Below, piece after piece: positions 27,181 through 35,420 of a stretch of DNA of 48,863 bases (its first letter is position 1; each line of letters opens with the position of its first letter). The notes beneath the pieces are model-generated. The model saw only the letters and a program-made list of their open reading frames with translations, did no database searches and was not told the DNA's origin. The translations under genes were made by a program, and so were the position numbers. Source of the DNA: an uncultured Lachnospiraceae bacterium (GTDB lineage Bacteria; Bacillota; Clostridia; Lachnospirales; Lachnospiraceae); contig CACWQE010000014.1 of NCBI GenBank assembly GCA_902762905.1, positions 1 to 48,863 on the forward strand, written 5' to 3'.

Positions 27181-27399
27181 ATGAGTAAGAACAAACATAC
27201 TGCACAGAATCCGGCGGCAATAAGAAAGAGAAGAATACAGCGAATGAAACATTTTATATTGTTTTGTGCTGTTTTTCTGTTATTTGCATCGGTAATATTG
27301 AATTTAGTTTTAGTATTTAAGGTGATACATCTAGAAGGTCAGATTGATCAGTTGTATTCATCTACACTAATATATGGAGGACAAGATGAGTTTTTTTAA
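27181..27399 (+). CDS. Small single-pass membrane protein
   Basis: The 72-residue product has a basic N-terminus (RKRRIQRMKH), one strong membrane segment at about residues 23-45 and a short outside tail. It resembles FtsL/DivIC-type proteins in layout only, with a brief helix after the membrane segment; I do not recognise a family. Its end overlaps the start of the bactofilin gene by 14 bases, so they are translationally coupled. A membrane anchor or partner for the bactofilin is a reasonable guess. AAAGGA is 14 bases upstream, unusually far; see the overlapping mini-ORF note. Confidence 0.7.
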   Translation: MSKNKHTAQNPAAIRKRRIQRMKHFILFCAVFLLFASVILNLVLVFKVIHLEGQIDQLYSSTLIYGGQDEFF

Positions 27400-29194
27400 A
27401 GATTTCAAAGCAGATTTTACGCAGGCTATGAACGAGCTAATGCCAGATGGTAATGAGATGTATGAAGATGATGCGGTTGTAGAAGAAGCACATCAGGAAG
27501 AAATGCCGAAGGAAGAGAAAACCAAGGCATTGAAGAAGCCACGGAAGAGTAAGGATGCAACACCAAAGAATTCAGATAAACGTCTTAAGAAAAAGGAGAC
27601 AACTGATGAAGATGATGTTGATATCGCACCAGAGGATATGATGGATCAGATTGATGATTTACTGAATCACGAACTATATCAGGATGATGAACCGGATGCG
27701 GGGGCATTGCTTAATGATGATACTGAAGTGAATACGATGGATATGTCAGTAGAAGAATTATTGAACCAGTTATCAGAGAAACAGGACAAGAAGTCAGAAA
27801 AGAAGCAAATGGTAACACATGCACCAGAATCTGAGACTGCGAAGACATCGGATAATTTGTCGGTTGATGACTTACTAACACAGTTGGAGAATTCTATTCC
27901 GGCTGAGGAGAAGGAAGAACCGGTAGCAACTCCGCATGCATCGGATCCTGGTCTGGAAGAATTATTGAATCGAATCAGTGCAAAGTCCGTTCCGGGTGAA
28001 CCGGCAATTAGCAAGACTGCACAGTCTGTTGAATCAGAGCCTGTGACAGAGACAACGGATGTGAAGATGTCGATGGAAGAATCAGCAGTAACGGAAGAAA
28101 CCGGTAATGATACGGTTGAAGAAGAACAGCCAGTAGAAGAGATTATAGAAGAGGAACCGGTAACTGAGGAAGTTGTTGTGGAAGAGACGGTTGTGGATGA
28201 AGCAGCAAACGAAGAAGTTGCAACAGAAGAGACGGTATTAGAAGAACCTGTGGTAGAAGAAACAACGGAAGAAATTGTGGAGGAACCGGTACAGGAGATT
28301 TCAAAGGAAGTAATATCCGGGGAAGAAACGGAAGAACAGTCACTAGAGACTGCAATTGAGGAAGATTCTGTAGAGAATGAGACAGCATCGGTAAAGACAG
28401 AGGAAACAACGGAGAATACCACAAAAGAATCAAAGATAGAAGAAAATGGACAGGATATGGCTGTAGAGGAAACAGTTGTGGAAGAACCAGTTGAACATAC
28501 CGCAGTAGAAGAAATGCATAAGGATGAATCGGAAGAATCATTGGTAAAAGATGCGGTAGAGGCAGATGTTATAGAAGAATCTGCAGAGCAAACGGTAGTG
28601 AATACAGACCAGAAAGCAGAAGTTGTTTCTGATGATACAGAGAAAGTGGAGGATGCTTATATGAGTGAAGAGAAAGATGTAATTACAATGAATACAGCAG
28701 AGCCTGTTGAGATTGCAAAAGAAGAGAAGGTATACAACGTAGATGAGGCGGATACAGAGACTACATACATTACGAAGGGAACGAAACTGACCGGTGATCT
28801 TGAGACGGATGGTTCTGTTGACGTAATCGGAACAATCGAAGGTGCTGTTAATTGTAAAGGCAAGGTTGTTGTTGGTGGTACGGTGAAGGGTGATGTGACT
28901 GCCGGTGAATTATATGCAAATGGTGCTAGAATCGAAGGTAATATTAAGTCCTATGGCAGTGTGAAAGTTGGTGTGGGCTCTATGATTATCGGAAGTATTG
29001 AAGGTGAGTCTGCCGTTATTGCTGGTGCGGTCAATGGTGATATTGATGTAAAAGGACCTGTCATTGTAGATTCGACAGCTGTAATTATGGGTAATATTAA
29101 GTCACGTTCTGTACAGATCAATAATGGTGCTGTTATTGAAGGATTCTGTTCACAGAGTTATTCAGATATTGATGTAAAGAGTTTCTTTGCATAA
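27386..29194 (+). CDS. Bactofilin with long acidic N-terminal region
   Basis: Bactofilins self-assemble into stable filaments that scaffold cell-shape and division proteins. The C-terminal 150 or so residues are the bactofilin beta-helix (ITKGTKLTGDLETDGSVDV, then GTIEGAV, GTVKGDV, GNIKSYG, GSIEGES, GNIKSRS repeats). The preceding 450 residues are mostly disordered and very acidic, with many EEP, EETV and VEE repeats and several short DDLL/ELLNQL motifs (VDDLLTQLEN, VEELLNQLSE, LEELLNRIS). Typical bactofilins are only 120-200 residues, so this one is several times larger. The first residues (SFFKDFKADFTQAMNELMP) look conserved and amphipathic. ATG 27386 follows TGGAGG; ATG 27374 overlaps that site. 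Confidence 0.9.
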   Translation: MSFFKDFKADFTQAMNELMPDGNEMYEDDAVVEEAHQEEMPKEEKTKALKKPRKSKDATPKNSDKRLKKKETTDEDDVDIAPEDMMDQIDDLLNHELYQDDEPDAGALLNDDTEVNTMDMSVEELLNQLSEKQDKKSEKKQMVTHAPESETAKTSDNLSVDDLLTQLENSIPAEEKEEPVATPHASDPGLEELLNRISAKSVPGEPAISKTAQSVESEPVTETTDVKMSMEESAVTEETGNDTVEEEQPVEEIIEEEPVTEEVVVEETVVDEAANEEVATEETVLEEPVVEETTEEIVEEPVQEISKEVISGEETEEQSLETAIEEDSVENETASVKTEETTENTTKESKIEENGQDMAVEETVVEEPVEHTAVEEMHKDESEESLVKDAVEADVIEESAEQTVVNTDQKAEVVSDDTEKVEDAYMSEEKDVITMNTAEPVEIAKEEKVYNVDEADTETTYITKGTKLTGDLETDGSVDVIGTIEGAVNCKGKVVVGGTVKGDVTAGELYANGARIEGNIKSYGSVKVGVGSMIIGSIEGESAVIAGAVNGDIDVKGPVIVDSTAVIMGNIKSRSVQINNGAVIEGFCSQSYSDIDVKSFFA

Positions 29195-29229
29195 GATACA
29201 GAAGAGAATATACGAAGTAGGAGAGTGTT

Positions 29230-29931
29230 ATGGAAGCAAATCGAATTTTACTCAAATTAAGCGGAGAAGCATTAGCAGGTGACAAACATCAGGGATTTGA
29301 CGAGAAGACAGTTCTTGAAGTGGCAAGACAGGTCAAAGGAGCAATCGACGAGGGAAAACAGGTTGCAATCGTGATCGGTGGAGGTAATTTCTGGCGAGGA
29401 AGAACTTCTGAGAATATGGATCGTGTGAAAGCGGATCAGATTGGAATGCTGGCAACCGTTATGAATTGTGTATATGCAGCAGATATGTTCCGGACAGTCG
29501 GACTTAAGACAAGAATTATGTCGCCATTTGTATGTGGTAATGTAACAGAGTTGTTCCGTAAGGATGAAGCCGTTGCAGCTTTGGAGAATCAGGAAGTGGT
29601 ATTCTTTGCAGGTGGAACCGGACATCCATATTTTTCAACCGATATGTCGACCGTATTGATGGCAATTGAGATTGAGGCAGATGTCATCTTATCCGGTAAG
29701 GCAATTGATGGTGTATATGACAGTGATCCAAAGACGAATCCGAATGCAAAGAAGTATGACACGATGAAGATGAAAGATATTGTCGATCGGCAGTTAGGAG
29801 TAATTGATCTTGCTTCTGCCGTACTTGCGATGGAGAATCATATGCCAATGATGTTATTTGGATTGAATGAGGAAGACAGTATTATCAAGGCTATGACAGG
29901 AAAGTCAAACGGAACTTACATTGAAGCGTAA
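29230..29931 (+). CDS. pyrH: UMP kinase
   Basis: PyrH phosphorylates UMP to UDP in pyrimidine synthesis. The 233-residue protein shows the amino-acid-kinase motifs KLSGEALAG, VIGGGNFWRG, GGTGHPYFSTD and AIDGVYDSDP. It starts the classic pyrH-frr-uppS-cdsA-dxr-rseP-ispG-polC order. rpsB and tsf, which often precede pyrH, are not here; the bactofilin gene stands in that place. GGAGAG precedes the ATG. Confidence 0.98.
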   Translation: MEANRILLKLSGEALAGDKHQGFDEKTVLEVARQVKGAIDEGKQVAIVIGGGNFWRGRTSENMDRVKADQIGMLATVMNCVYAADMFRTVGLKTRIMSPFVCGNVTELFRKDEAVAALENQEVVFFAGGTGHPYFSTDMSTVLMAIEIEADVILSGKAIDGVYDSDPKTNPNAKKYDTMKMKDIVDRQLGVIDLASAVLAMENHMPMMLFGLNEEDSIIKAMTGKSNGTYIEA

Positions 29932-29957
29932 ATGAATATATTTAGGAGGATTATCAT

Positions 29958-30503
29958 ATGTTAAAGCAATTTGAAGAAAAGATGGCAAAGTCAGTGGAGA
30001 GTCTGGAGTATGAATACAGCAATATTCGTGCAGGTCGTGCAAATCCGAATATTCTCAACAATATCAAAGTAGAATATTATGGAGTGCCAACACCATTACA
30101 GCAGGTAGGTAATGTCAGTGTACCAGAAGCTAGAACAATCGTGATCACACCTTGGGAAACTTCTTTGTTGAAAGAGATTGAGAAAGCAATTCTTTGTTCT
30201 GATCTTGGACTGACACCGAATAATGATGGTAAGTCTATTATTCTTAATTTCCCAGAGCTTACAGAGGAACGTCGTAAGGATCTTGTGAAGGATATTAAGA
30301 AGAAGGGTGAGAATGCCAAGGTTGCAGTTCGTAATATCCGTAGAGATGCAAATGATCATATTAAGAAGCAGTTAAAAGCAAATGAGATCTCTGAGGATGA
30401 ACAGAAAAATTACGAAGAAAAAGTACAGAAGCTTACTGACAAGTATGTAGATCAGATTGAGAAGACGATCGAGAACAAGTCAAAAGAGATTATGACTGTG
30501 TAA
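29958..30503 (+). CDS. frr: Ribosome recycling factor
   Basis: RRF splits ribosomes after termination together with EF-G. The 181-residue protein has the family core (SNIRAGRANPNILNNI, YYGVPTPLQQVGNV, PWETSLLKEIEKAI) and a helical C-terminus. AGGAGG precedes the ATG. The gap from pyrH is 26 bases and to uppS 13 bases. Confidence 0.98.
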   Translation: MLKQFEEKMAKSVESLEYEYSNIRAGRANPNILNNIKVEYYGVPTPLQQVGNVSVPEARTIVITPWETSLLKEIEKAILCSDLGLTPNNDGKSIILNFPELTEERRKDLVKDIKKKGENAKVAVRNIRRDANDHIKKQLKANEISEDEQKNYEEKVQKLTDKYVDQIEKTIENKSKEIMTV

Positions 30504-30516
30504 GCAGGAGGCTATA

Positions 30517-31251
30517 TTGGAGAGTATTTTAGAAGCAATCAGGAATGAACAATTGAATGTTCCCAAACATGTAGCCATTATCTTAGATGGTAATGGCCGT
30601 TGGGCTAAGAAGCGAAATATGCCGCGTAATTATGGACATGTACAGGGATCTAAGACAGTAGAACAGATTATTGAAGATGGCTATAAGATGGGAATTGAGT
30701 ATATTACGGTATATGCATTCTCTACAGAGAATTGGAAACGGTCTGCAGATGAAGTGGATGCTTTGATGAAGTTACTTGCAAAATATCTGATTGATTGTAT
30801 TGAACGTTCCACGAAGAATAACATGTGTGTCCGGGTGATTGGAGATAAGTCAGGATTAGATCCTAAGCTAGTTGCCAGAATTAATGAATTAGAAGAGACG
30901 ACGAAGAATGCGACGGGGTTGAAGTTCACGATTGCAATTAATTATGGTGGTCGGGATGAGATTCGCAGAGCGGTTACACGAATTGCTGAGGATGTAGAGA
31001 AGGGTGTACTTACAAGTAAGGAGATTACAGAAAATCTGATCAATGATTATCTGGATACGGCGGGACTTCCTGATCCGGATCTGCTGATTCGTACAAGTGG
31101 GGAAGAACGATTATCGAATTTCCTGCCATGGCAGCTTGCCTATACGGAGTTTTATTTCACGGATGTGTTATGGCCGGATTTTACGAAGGAAGATCTGCTT
31201 ACTGCAATTCGATATTATAATGGAAGGGAACGTCGATTTGGCGGGGTGTAA
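30517..31251 (+). CDS. uppS: Undecaprenyl diphosphate synthase
   Basis: UppS builds the C55 isoprenoid lipid carrier for cell-wall synthesis. The 244-residue protein has the catalytic HVAIILDGNGRWAKK, the substrate motif YAFSTENWKR, and the conserved SGEERLSNFLPWQLAYTE. It starts at TTG 30517; AGGAGG (30506-30511) is five bases upstream, and no ATG is placed better. It precedes cdsA, with the stop directly against the cdsA start region. Confidence 0.96.
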   Translation: MESILEAIRNEQLNVPKHVAIILDGNGRWAKKRNMPRNYGHVQGSKTVEQIIEDGYKMGIEYITVYAFSTENWKRSADEVDALMKLLAKYLIDCIERSTKNNMCVRVIGDKSGLDPKLVARINELEETTKNATGLKFTIAINYGGRDEIRRAVTRIAEDVEKGVLTSKEITENLINDYLDTAGLPDPDLLIRTSGEERLSNFLPWQLAYTEFYFTDVLWPDFTKEDLLTAIRYYNGRERRFGGV

Positions 31252-31257
31252 TTGTAT

Positions 31258-32055
31258 ATGAAAGACCGATTGATCGGGGGCTTTTTTGTAGCAACCATTA
31301 CTTTGATTACCTTGTTATCCGGAGGTATCGTTACGGCACTGATTTTGATGACGGTTTCGATTTTTGGAATATATGAGCTGATGAAAGTATATTCTTTAGA
31401 GAAGAGTCCTTTTATAATACTGGATTATATTGCAACAATCATTCTTTATCTGTTACTGTATTTTGAAAAACAGCAGTATGTAATGCCATTGATCATATTT
31501 ACAATTATGATATTATTAGTATGTTATGTGCTCTGTTTTCCAAAGTATAAGGATGCAGACATTATGAGGGCTGTATTTGGATTTCTGTATGCATCGGTAA
31601 TGTTATCGTATGTGTTACAGGTTCGGGAGTTAGAGGGCGGAATGATTCTTTCGTTCTATGTATTGATCGCAAGTTGGGGCAATGATGTCTTTGCTTACTT
31701 GGTAGGAAGGAAGATTGGAAAACATAAGTTTTCGCCGAAGGTAAGTCCGAACAAGAGTGTGGAAGGCTTTTTTGGTGGAATTATTGGAGCTGCAATATTG
31801 GGATTTCTCTTTGGTTACGTATTTTCAGATGGAATTCCATTTTCAGAAGGATATTGTGCGCTGATCGCAGGTTTAACAGCAATTCCTGCTGTGTTTGGTG
31901 ATCTGGCAGCGTCTGCGATTAAGAGAAACAATGAGATTAAGGATTATAGTCATTTAATACCGGGGCATGGTGGAATCTTAGACCGTTTTGACAGCGTCTA
32001 TTTTGCAGCACCAATTCTGTATTATCTGATCGTTATGGTCAATACATTGCAATAG
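31258..32055 (+). CDS. cdsA: Phosphatidate cytidylyltransferase
   Basis: CdsA makes CDP-diacylglycerol from phosphatidic acid and CTP, at the entry to phospholipid synthesis. The 265-residue membrane protein has about eight helices and the family signature near the end, DYSHLIPGHGGILDRFDS. ATG 31258 is nine bases after GGGGTG; TTG 31252 is an in-frame alternative with too short a gap. dxr follows after nine bases. Confidence 0.95.
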   Translation: MKDRLIGGFFVATITLITLLSGGIVTALILMTVSIFGIYELMKVYSLEKSPFIILDYIATIILYLLLYFEKQQYVMPLIIFTIMILLVCYVLCFPKYKDADIMRAVFGFLYASVMLSYVLQVRELEGGMILSFYVLIASWGNDVFAYLVGRKIGKHKFSPKVSPNKSVEGFFGGIIGAAILGFLFGYVFSDGIPFSEGYCALIAGLTAIPAVFGDLAASAIKRNNEIKDYSHLIPGHGGILDRFDSVYFAAPILYYLIVMVNTLQ

Positions 32056-32064
32056 GAGATTATT

Positions 32065-33219
32065 ATGAAGAATGTAGCTATATTGGGGTCAACCGGGTCT
32101 ATTGGTACACAGACATTAGATGTAATACGGCATAATAACGATTTGAAACTGGTTGCAATTTCAGCGGGTAGTAATATTACCTTATTGGAGGAACAGATTC
32201 GGGAATTTCATCCCGAATTAGTTGCTGTATGGAGTGAATCAAAGGCGAAGGAATTACGGGTTGCGATTGCAGATGTGCAGCCGGCTTGTAAAGTAGTGTC
32301 CGGAATGGATGGATTATTAGAAGTGTCAACTATATCATCATCCGATATTCTTGTGACTGCTGTTGTTGGTATGATAGGTATCCGGCCAACGATAGCAGCC
32401 ATTAAGGCAGGGAAAGATATTGGGCTCGCTAACAAGGAGACACTGGTAACGGCAGGTCATATTATTATGCCGCTTGCAAAAGAGTACAATGTATCAATAT
32501 TACCGGTAGATAGTGAGCATTCTGCAATCTTCCAGTGTCTGAATGGAGAAAGAGAGAATTCCATTCATAAGATTTTATTAACAGCATCCGGAGGACCATT
32601 TCGGGGCAAGACAAGAAAAGATCTTGAGCTTGTAACGTTAGATCAGGCATTGCGACATCCGAACTGGTCTATGGGTAAGAAGATTACGATTGATTCTGCA
32701 ACAATGGTTAACAAAGGATTAGAGGTTATTGAGGCAAAGTGGTTATTTGGTGTGGAACCATCCAATATTGAGGTGGTCGTGCAGCCGCAGAGCGTTATTC
32801 ATTCTATGGTGGAATTTGAAGATGGTGCAGTGATGGCACAGCTTGGCACACCGGATATGCGGCTTCCAATCCAATATGCACTGTATTATCCAAAGAGAGT
32901 GTTCTTAGATGGAAGAAGACTTAATTTTGCGACACTCGGTCATATTGAATTTGAAGCACCGGATATGGATACCTTTTTGGGACTTAAGTATGCATATGAA
33001 GCAATTGAGGCGGGCGGAAGTATGCCAACTGTATTGAATGCTGCCAATGAATTAGCGGTTGCCAAGTTCCTGAATAAAAAGGTACGTTTTCTGGAAATCT
33101 ATGATATGATACGTTTTTGTATGGATCAGCATAAGTTGATTCCGAATCCGGGTGTCGAAGACATCTTAGAGACGGAACAATGGGTATATGAGACAATTGA
33201 GAGCAGGTGGATATCATGA
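32065..33219 (+). CDS. dxr: 1-deoxy-D-xylulose 5-phosphate reductoisomerase
   Basis: Dxr makes 2-C-methyl-D-erythritol 4-phosphate with NADPH, in the MEP pathway shared with IspG and IspH in this window. The 384-residue protein has the NADPH motif GSTGSIGTQTLDV, catalytic acidic residues in PVDSEHSAIFQ, and the substrate loop LTASGGPFRG. GGAGAT precedes the ATG. The TGA overlaps the ATG of rseP (ATGA). Confidence 0.98.
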   Translation: MKNVAILGSTGSIGTQTLDVIRHNNDLKLVAISAGSNITLLEEQIREFHPELVAVWSESKAKELRVAIADVQPACKVVSGMDGLLEVSTISSSDILVTAVVGMIGIRPTIAAIKAGKDIGLANKETLVTAGHIIMPLAKEYNVSILPVDSEHSAIFQCLNGERENSIHKILLTASGGPFRGKTRKDLELVTLDQALRHPNWSMGKKITIDSATMVNKGLEVIEAKWLFGVEPSNIEVVVQPQSVIHSMVEFEDGAVMAQLGTPDMRLPIQYALYYPKRVFLDGRRLNFATLGHIEFEAPDMDTFLGLKYAYEAIEAGGSMPTVLNAANELAVAKFLNKKVRFLEIYDMIRFCMDQHKLIPNPGVEDILETEQWVYETIESRWIS

Positions 33220-34277
33220 GTACCATAATTAATGTTATTATTGGATTGCTTGTATTTGGAGCAATTATTTTCTTTCATGAGCTCGGGCATTTTCTATTAG
33301 CAAAGGCAAATGGAATTTATGTCAATGAGTTTGCAGTCGGTATGGGACCGACCTTATTCTCTTTCCGGAAGAAAGAAACAAAGTATTCCCTTCGGGCTAT
33401 TCCGATGGGTGGATTTTGTGCAATGCTTGGAGAAGAGGAAGAGGTTGCGGATGAACATTCATTTAGTACTAAGTCAGTATGGGCGAGAATATCGGTTGTG
33501 ATTGCGGGACCGGTCTTTAACTTTATATTAGCGTTTATTCTGGCGATCGTTTTGATCGGTCTTTGTGGATATGATAAGCCGGTTATTACGGATTTCTCTG
33601 ATCAGAGTGCAGCAAAAGAAGCCGGACTAGAGGTTGGAGATGTGATCACCGGGTATAACGGTCATCGGATCTATAACTACCGTGAAGTATTAGTGTATAA
33701 TCAGTTTAATAAGAGTGGGAAAGAAATCTCTTTGAAAGTAGACCGTAATGGCGAATCGCTGACATTTGACTTTGCTCCACTTAAGACAGAGAATGGATAT
33801 CTGATGGGAATCTATGGTGGTTCCAGAGAAAAGGGTGGTATTGGTGCAACATTGAAATACAGTGTATTGGAGTTACGATATCAGGTAAAGACAACGATGC
33901 TTAGTCTGGAGTATCTGATCAGCGGAAAATTAGGATTCCAGAATATGTCCGGTCCGGTTGGCATTGTGTCTATGATGAATGATACGATCAATGAGGCAAA
34001 GGAGAGTGCACAGGGGGATACGTCTGTTGCAGTGATCAATGTAGTGCTTAATATGATTAATTTCTGCATTCTGTTAAGTGCAAACCTTGGTGTTATGAAT
34101 CTGCTGCCGTTGCCGGCTTTAGATGGTGGAAGAACTTTGTTACTGTTGATCGAGGGAATCTTTCGCAAGAAGCTGCCGACCGAGAAAGAAGCATTAGTCA
34201 ATGGCATTGGATTGGTATTGTTAATGGGGCTGATGGTGATTGTTATGTTCCAGGATATATTTAAGCTTATCGGATAG
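33216..34277 (+). CDS. rseP: RseP-type site-2 intramembrane metalloprotease
   Basis: These membrane proteases cut transmembrane substrates such as anti-sigma factors in regulated intramembrane proteolysis. The 353-residue protein has the HExxH zinc motif in the first membrane segment (FFHELGHFLL), a central PDZ-like domain at about residues 125-195 (AGLEVGDVITGYNGH), and the second metal motif NLLPLPALDGGR near the end. ATG 33216 overlaps dxr by four bases, with GCAGGTGG upstream. A GTG at 33207 is less likely because it overlaps that site. Confidence 0.95.
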   Translation: MSTIINVIIGLLVFGAIIFFHELGHFLLAKANGIYVNEFAVGMGPTLFSFRKKETKYSLRAIPMGGFCAMLGEEEEVADEHSFSTKSVWARISVVIAGPVFNFILAFILAIVLIGLCGYDKPVITDFSDQSAAKEAGLEVGDVITGYNGHRIYNYREVLVYNQFNKSGKEISLKVDRNGESLTFDFAPLKTENGYLMGIYGGSREKGGIGATLKYSVLELRYQVKTTMLSLEYLISGKLGFQNMSGPVGIVSMMNDTINEAKESAQGDTSVAVINVVLNMINFCILLSANLGVMNLLPLPALDGGRTLLLLIEGIFRKKLPTEKEALVNGIGLVLLMGLMVIVMFQDIFKLIG

Positions 34278-34364
34278 GCATGCGGATGATTCATAGAAGG
34301 ATGATAGGAACTGATGAGATCAGAACGAGCTGATTCAGATAGTTCAATATAGAGGGTGTATAAG

Positions 34365-35420
34365 ATGAGAGAACATACGAAAGTGATTCAGATTGGAGAC
34401 AGAATGATCGGTGGTGGAAATCCGATCCTCATCCAGTCTATGACGAATACAAAGACAGAAGATGTAGCGGCTACGGTAGCGCAGATCCTGCAGTTAGAGA
34501 AAGCGGGTTGTGATATTATCCGTTCTACGGCGAATAATGAGGCGGCAGCGAAAGCATTTTCAAAGATCAAGGAACAGATTCATATTCCGATCGTTGCAGA
34601 TATTCATTTTGATTACAGACTGGCAATTCTTGCCATGGAACATGGCGCTGACAAGATCCGGATCAATCCGGGTAATATCGGGGACAAAGAACGGATCAAG
34701 GAAGTTGTTGATGCAGCAAAGAAGTATCGTGTGCCGATTCGTGTTGGTGTGAATAGTGGATCACTGGAAAAAGAATTAGTAGCCAAATATAATGGCGTTA
34801 CAGCGGAAGGTATTGTAGAAAGTGCTTTGGATAAAGTACGCATGTTGGAGGAATTTGATTTTCATGATATGGTAATCAGTATCAAATCATCCGATGTATT
34901 GATGTGTGTCAAAGCGCATGAACTGATCGCGCAACAGACGAATTACCCATTGCATGTTGGTATTACGGAAGCAGGAACTTTGCTTCGTGGAAATATCAAG
35001 TCAGCCGTTGGACTTGGCATTATTCTTCATGAGGGAATTGGTGATACGATCCGGGTTTCACTGACCGGTGATCCGGTGAATGAAGTTACTTCTGCAAAGC
35101 TGATTCTTAAGACCTTAGGGCTTCGTACCGGTGGTATTGAGGTAGTGTCTTGTCCGACCTGTGGAAGAACATCCATTGATCTGATCGGATTAGCGAATAA
35201 GGTAGAGAACTTAGCGGCTGATTATGAGAACCTGAATATTAAGATTGCGGTTATGGGCTGTGTGGTGAATGGTCCGGGAGAGGCGAAAGAAGCAGATCTT
35301 GGCATTGCAGGAGGTAATGGAGAAGGATTACTCATCAAGAAAGGTGAGATTGTTAAGAAGGTACCGGAAGACCAATTGTTGAATGTGTTAGAGGATGAAT
35401 TGAAACATTGGGAACAGTAA
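34365..35420 (+). CDS. ispG: 4-hydroxy-3-methylbut-2-en-1-yl diphosphate synthase
   Basis: IspG (flavodoxin type) converts MEcPP to HMBPP, the substrate of the IspH part of the fusion at 2799. The 351-residue protein has the TIM-barrel N-terminus (ILIQSMTNTKTEDV; PIVADIHFDYRLA) and the C-terminal 4Fe-4S domain with cysteines in VSCPTCGRTS and MGCVVNGPGEAKEADLG. ATG 34365 follows AGAGGGTG by seven bases. The end overlaps the presumed polC start. Confidence 0.97.
   Translation: MREHTKVIQIGDRMIGGGNPILIQSMTNTKTEDVAATVAQILQLEKAGCDIIRSTANNEAAAKAFSKIKEQIHIPIVADIHFDYRLAILAMEHGADKIRINPGNIGDKERIKEVVDAAKKYRVPIRVGVNSGSLEKELVAKYNGVTAEGIVESALDKVRMLEEFDFHDMVISIKSSDVLMCVKAHELIAQQTNYPLHVGITEAGTLLRGNIKSAVGLGIILHEGIGDTIRVSLTGDPVNEVTSAKLILKTLGLRTGGIEVVSCPTCGRTSIDLIGLANKVENLAADYENLNIKIAVMGCVVNGPGEAKEADLGIAGGNGEGLLIKKGEIVKKVPEDQLLNVLEDELKHWEQ

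Noticed and set aside
27679..28541. Long open frames on the minus strand opposite the bactofilin gene
   Set aside because: They are caused by the GAA/GTA-rich repeats of the bactofilin coding strand, giving S- and V-rich or L- and P-rich translations with no start signal or family match.
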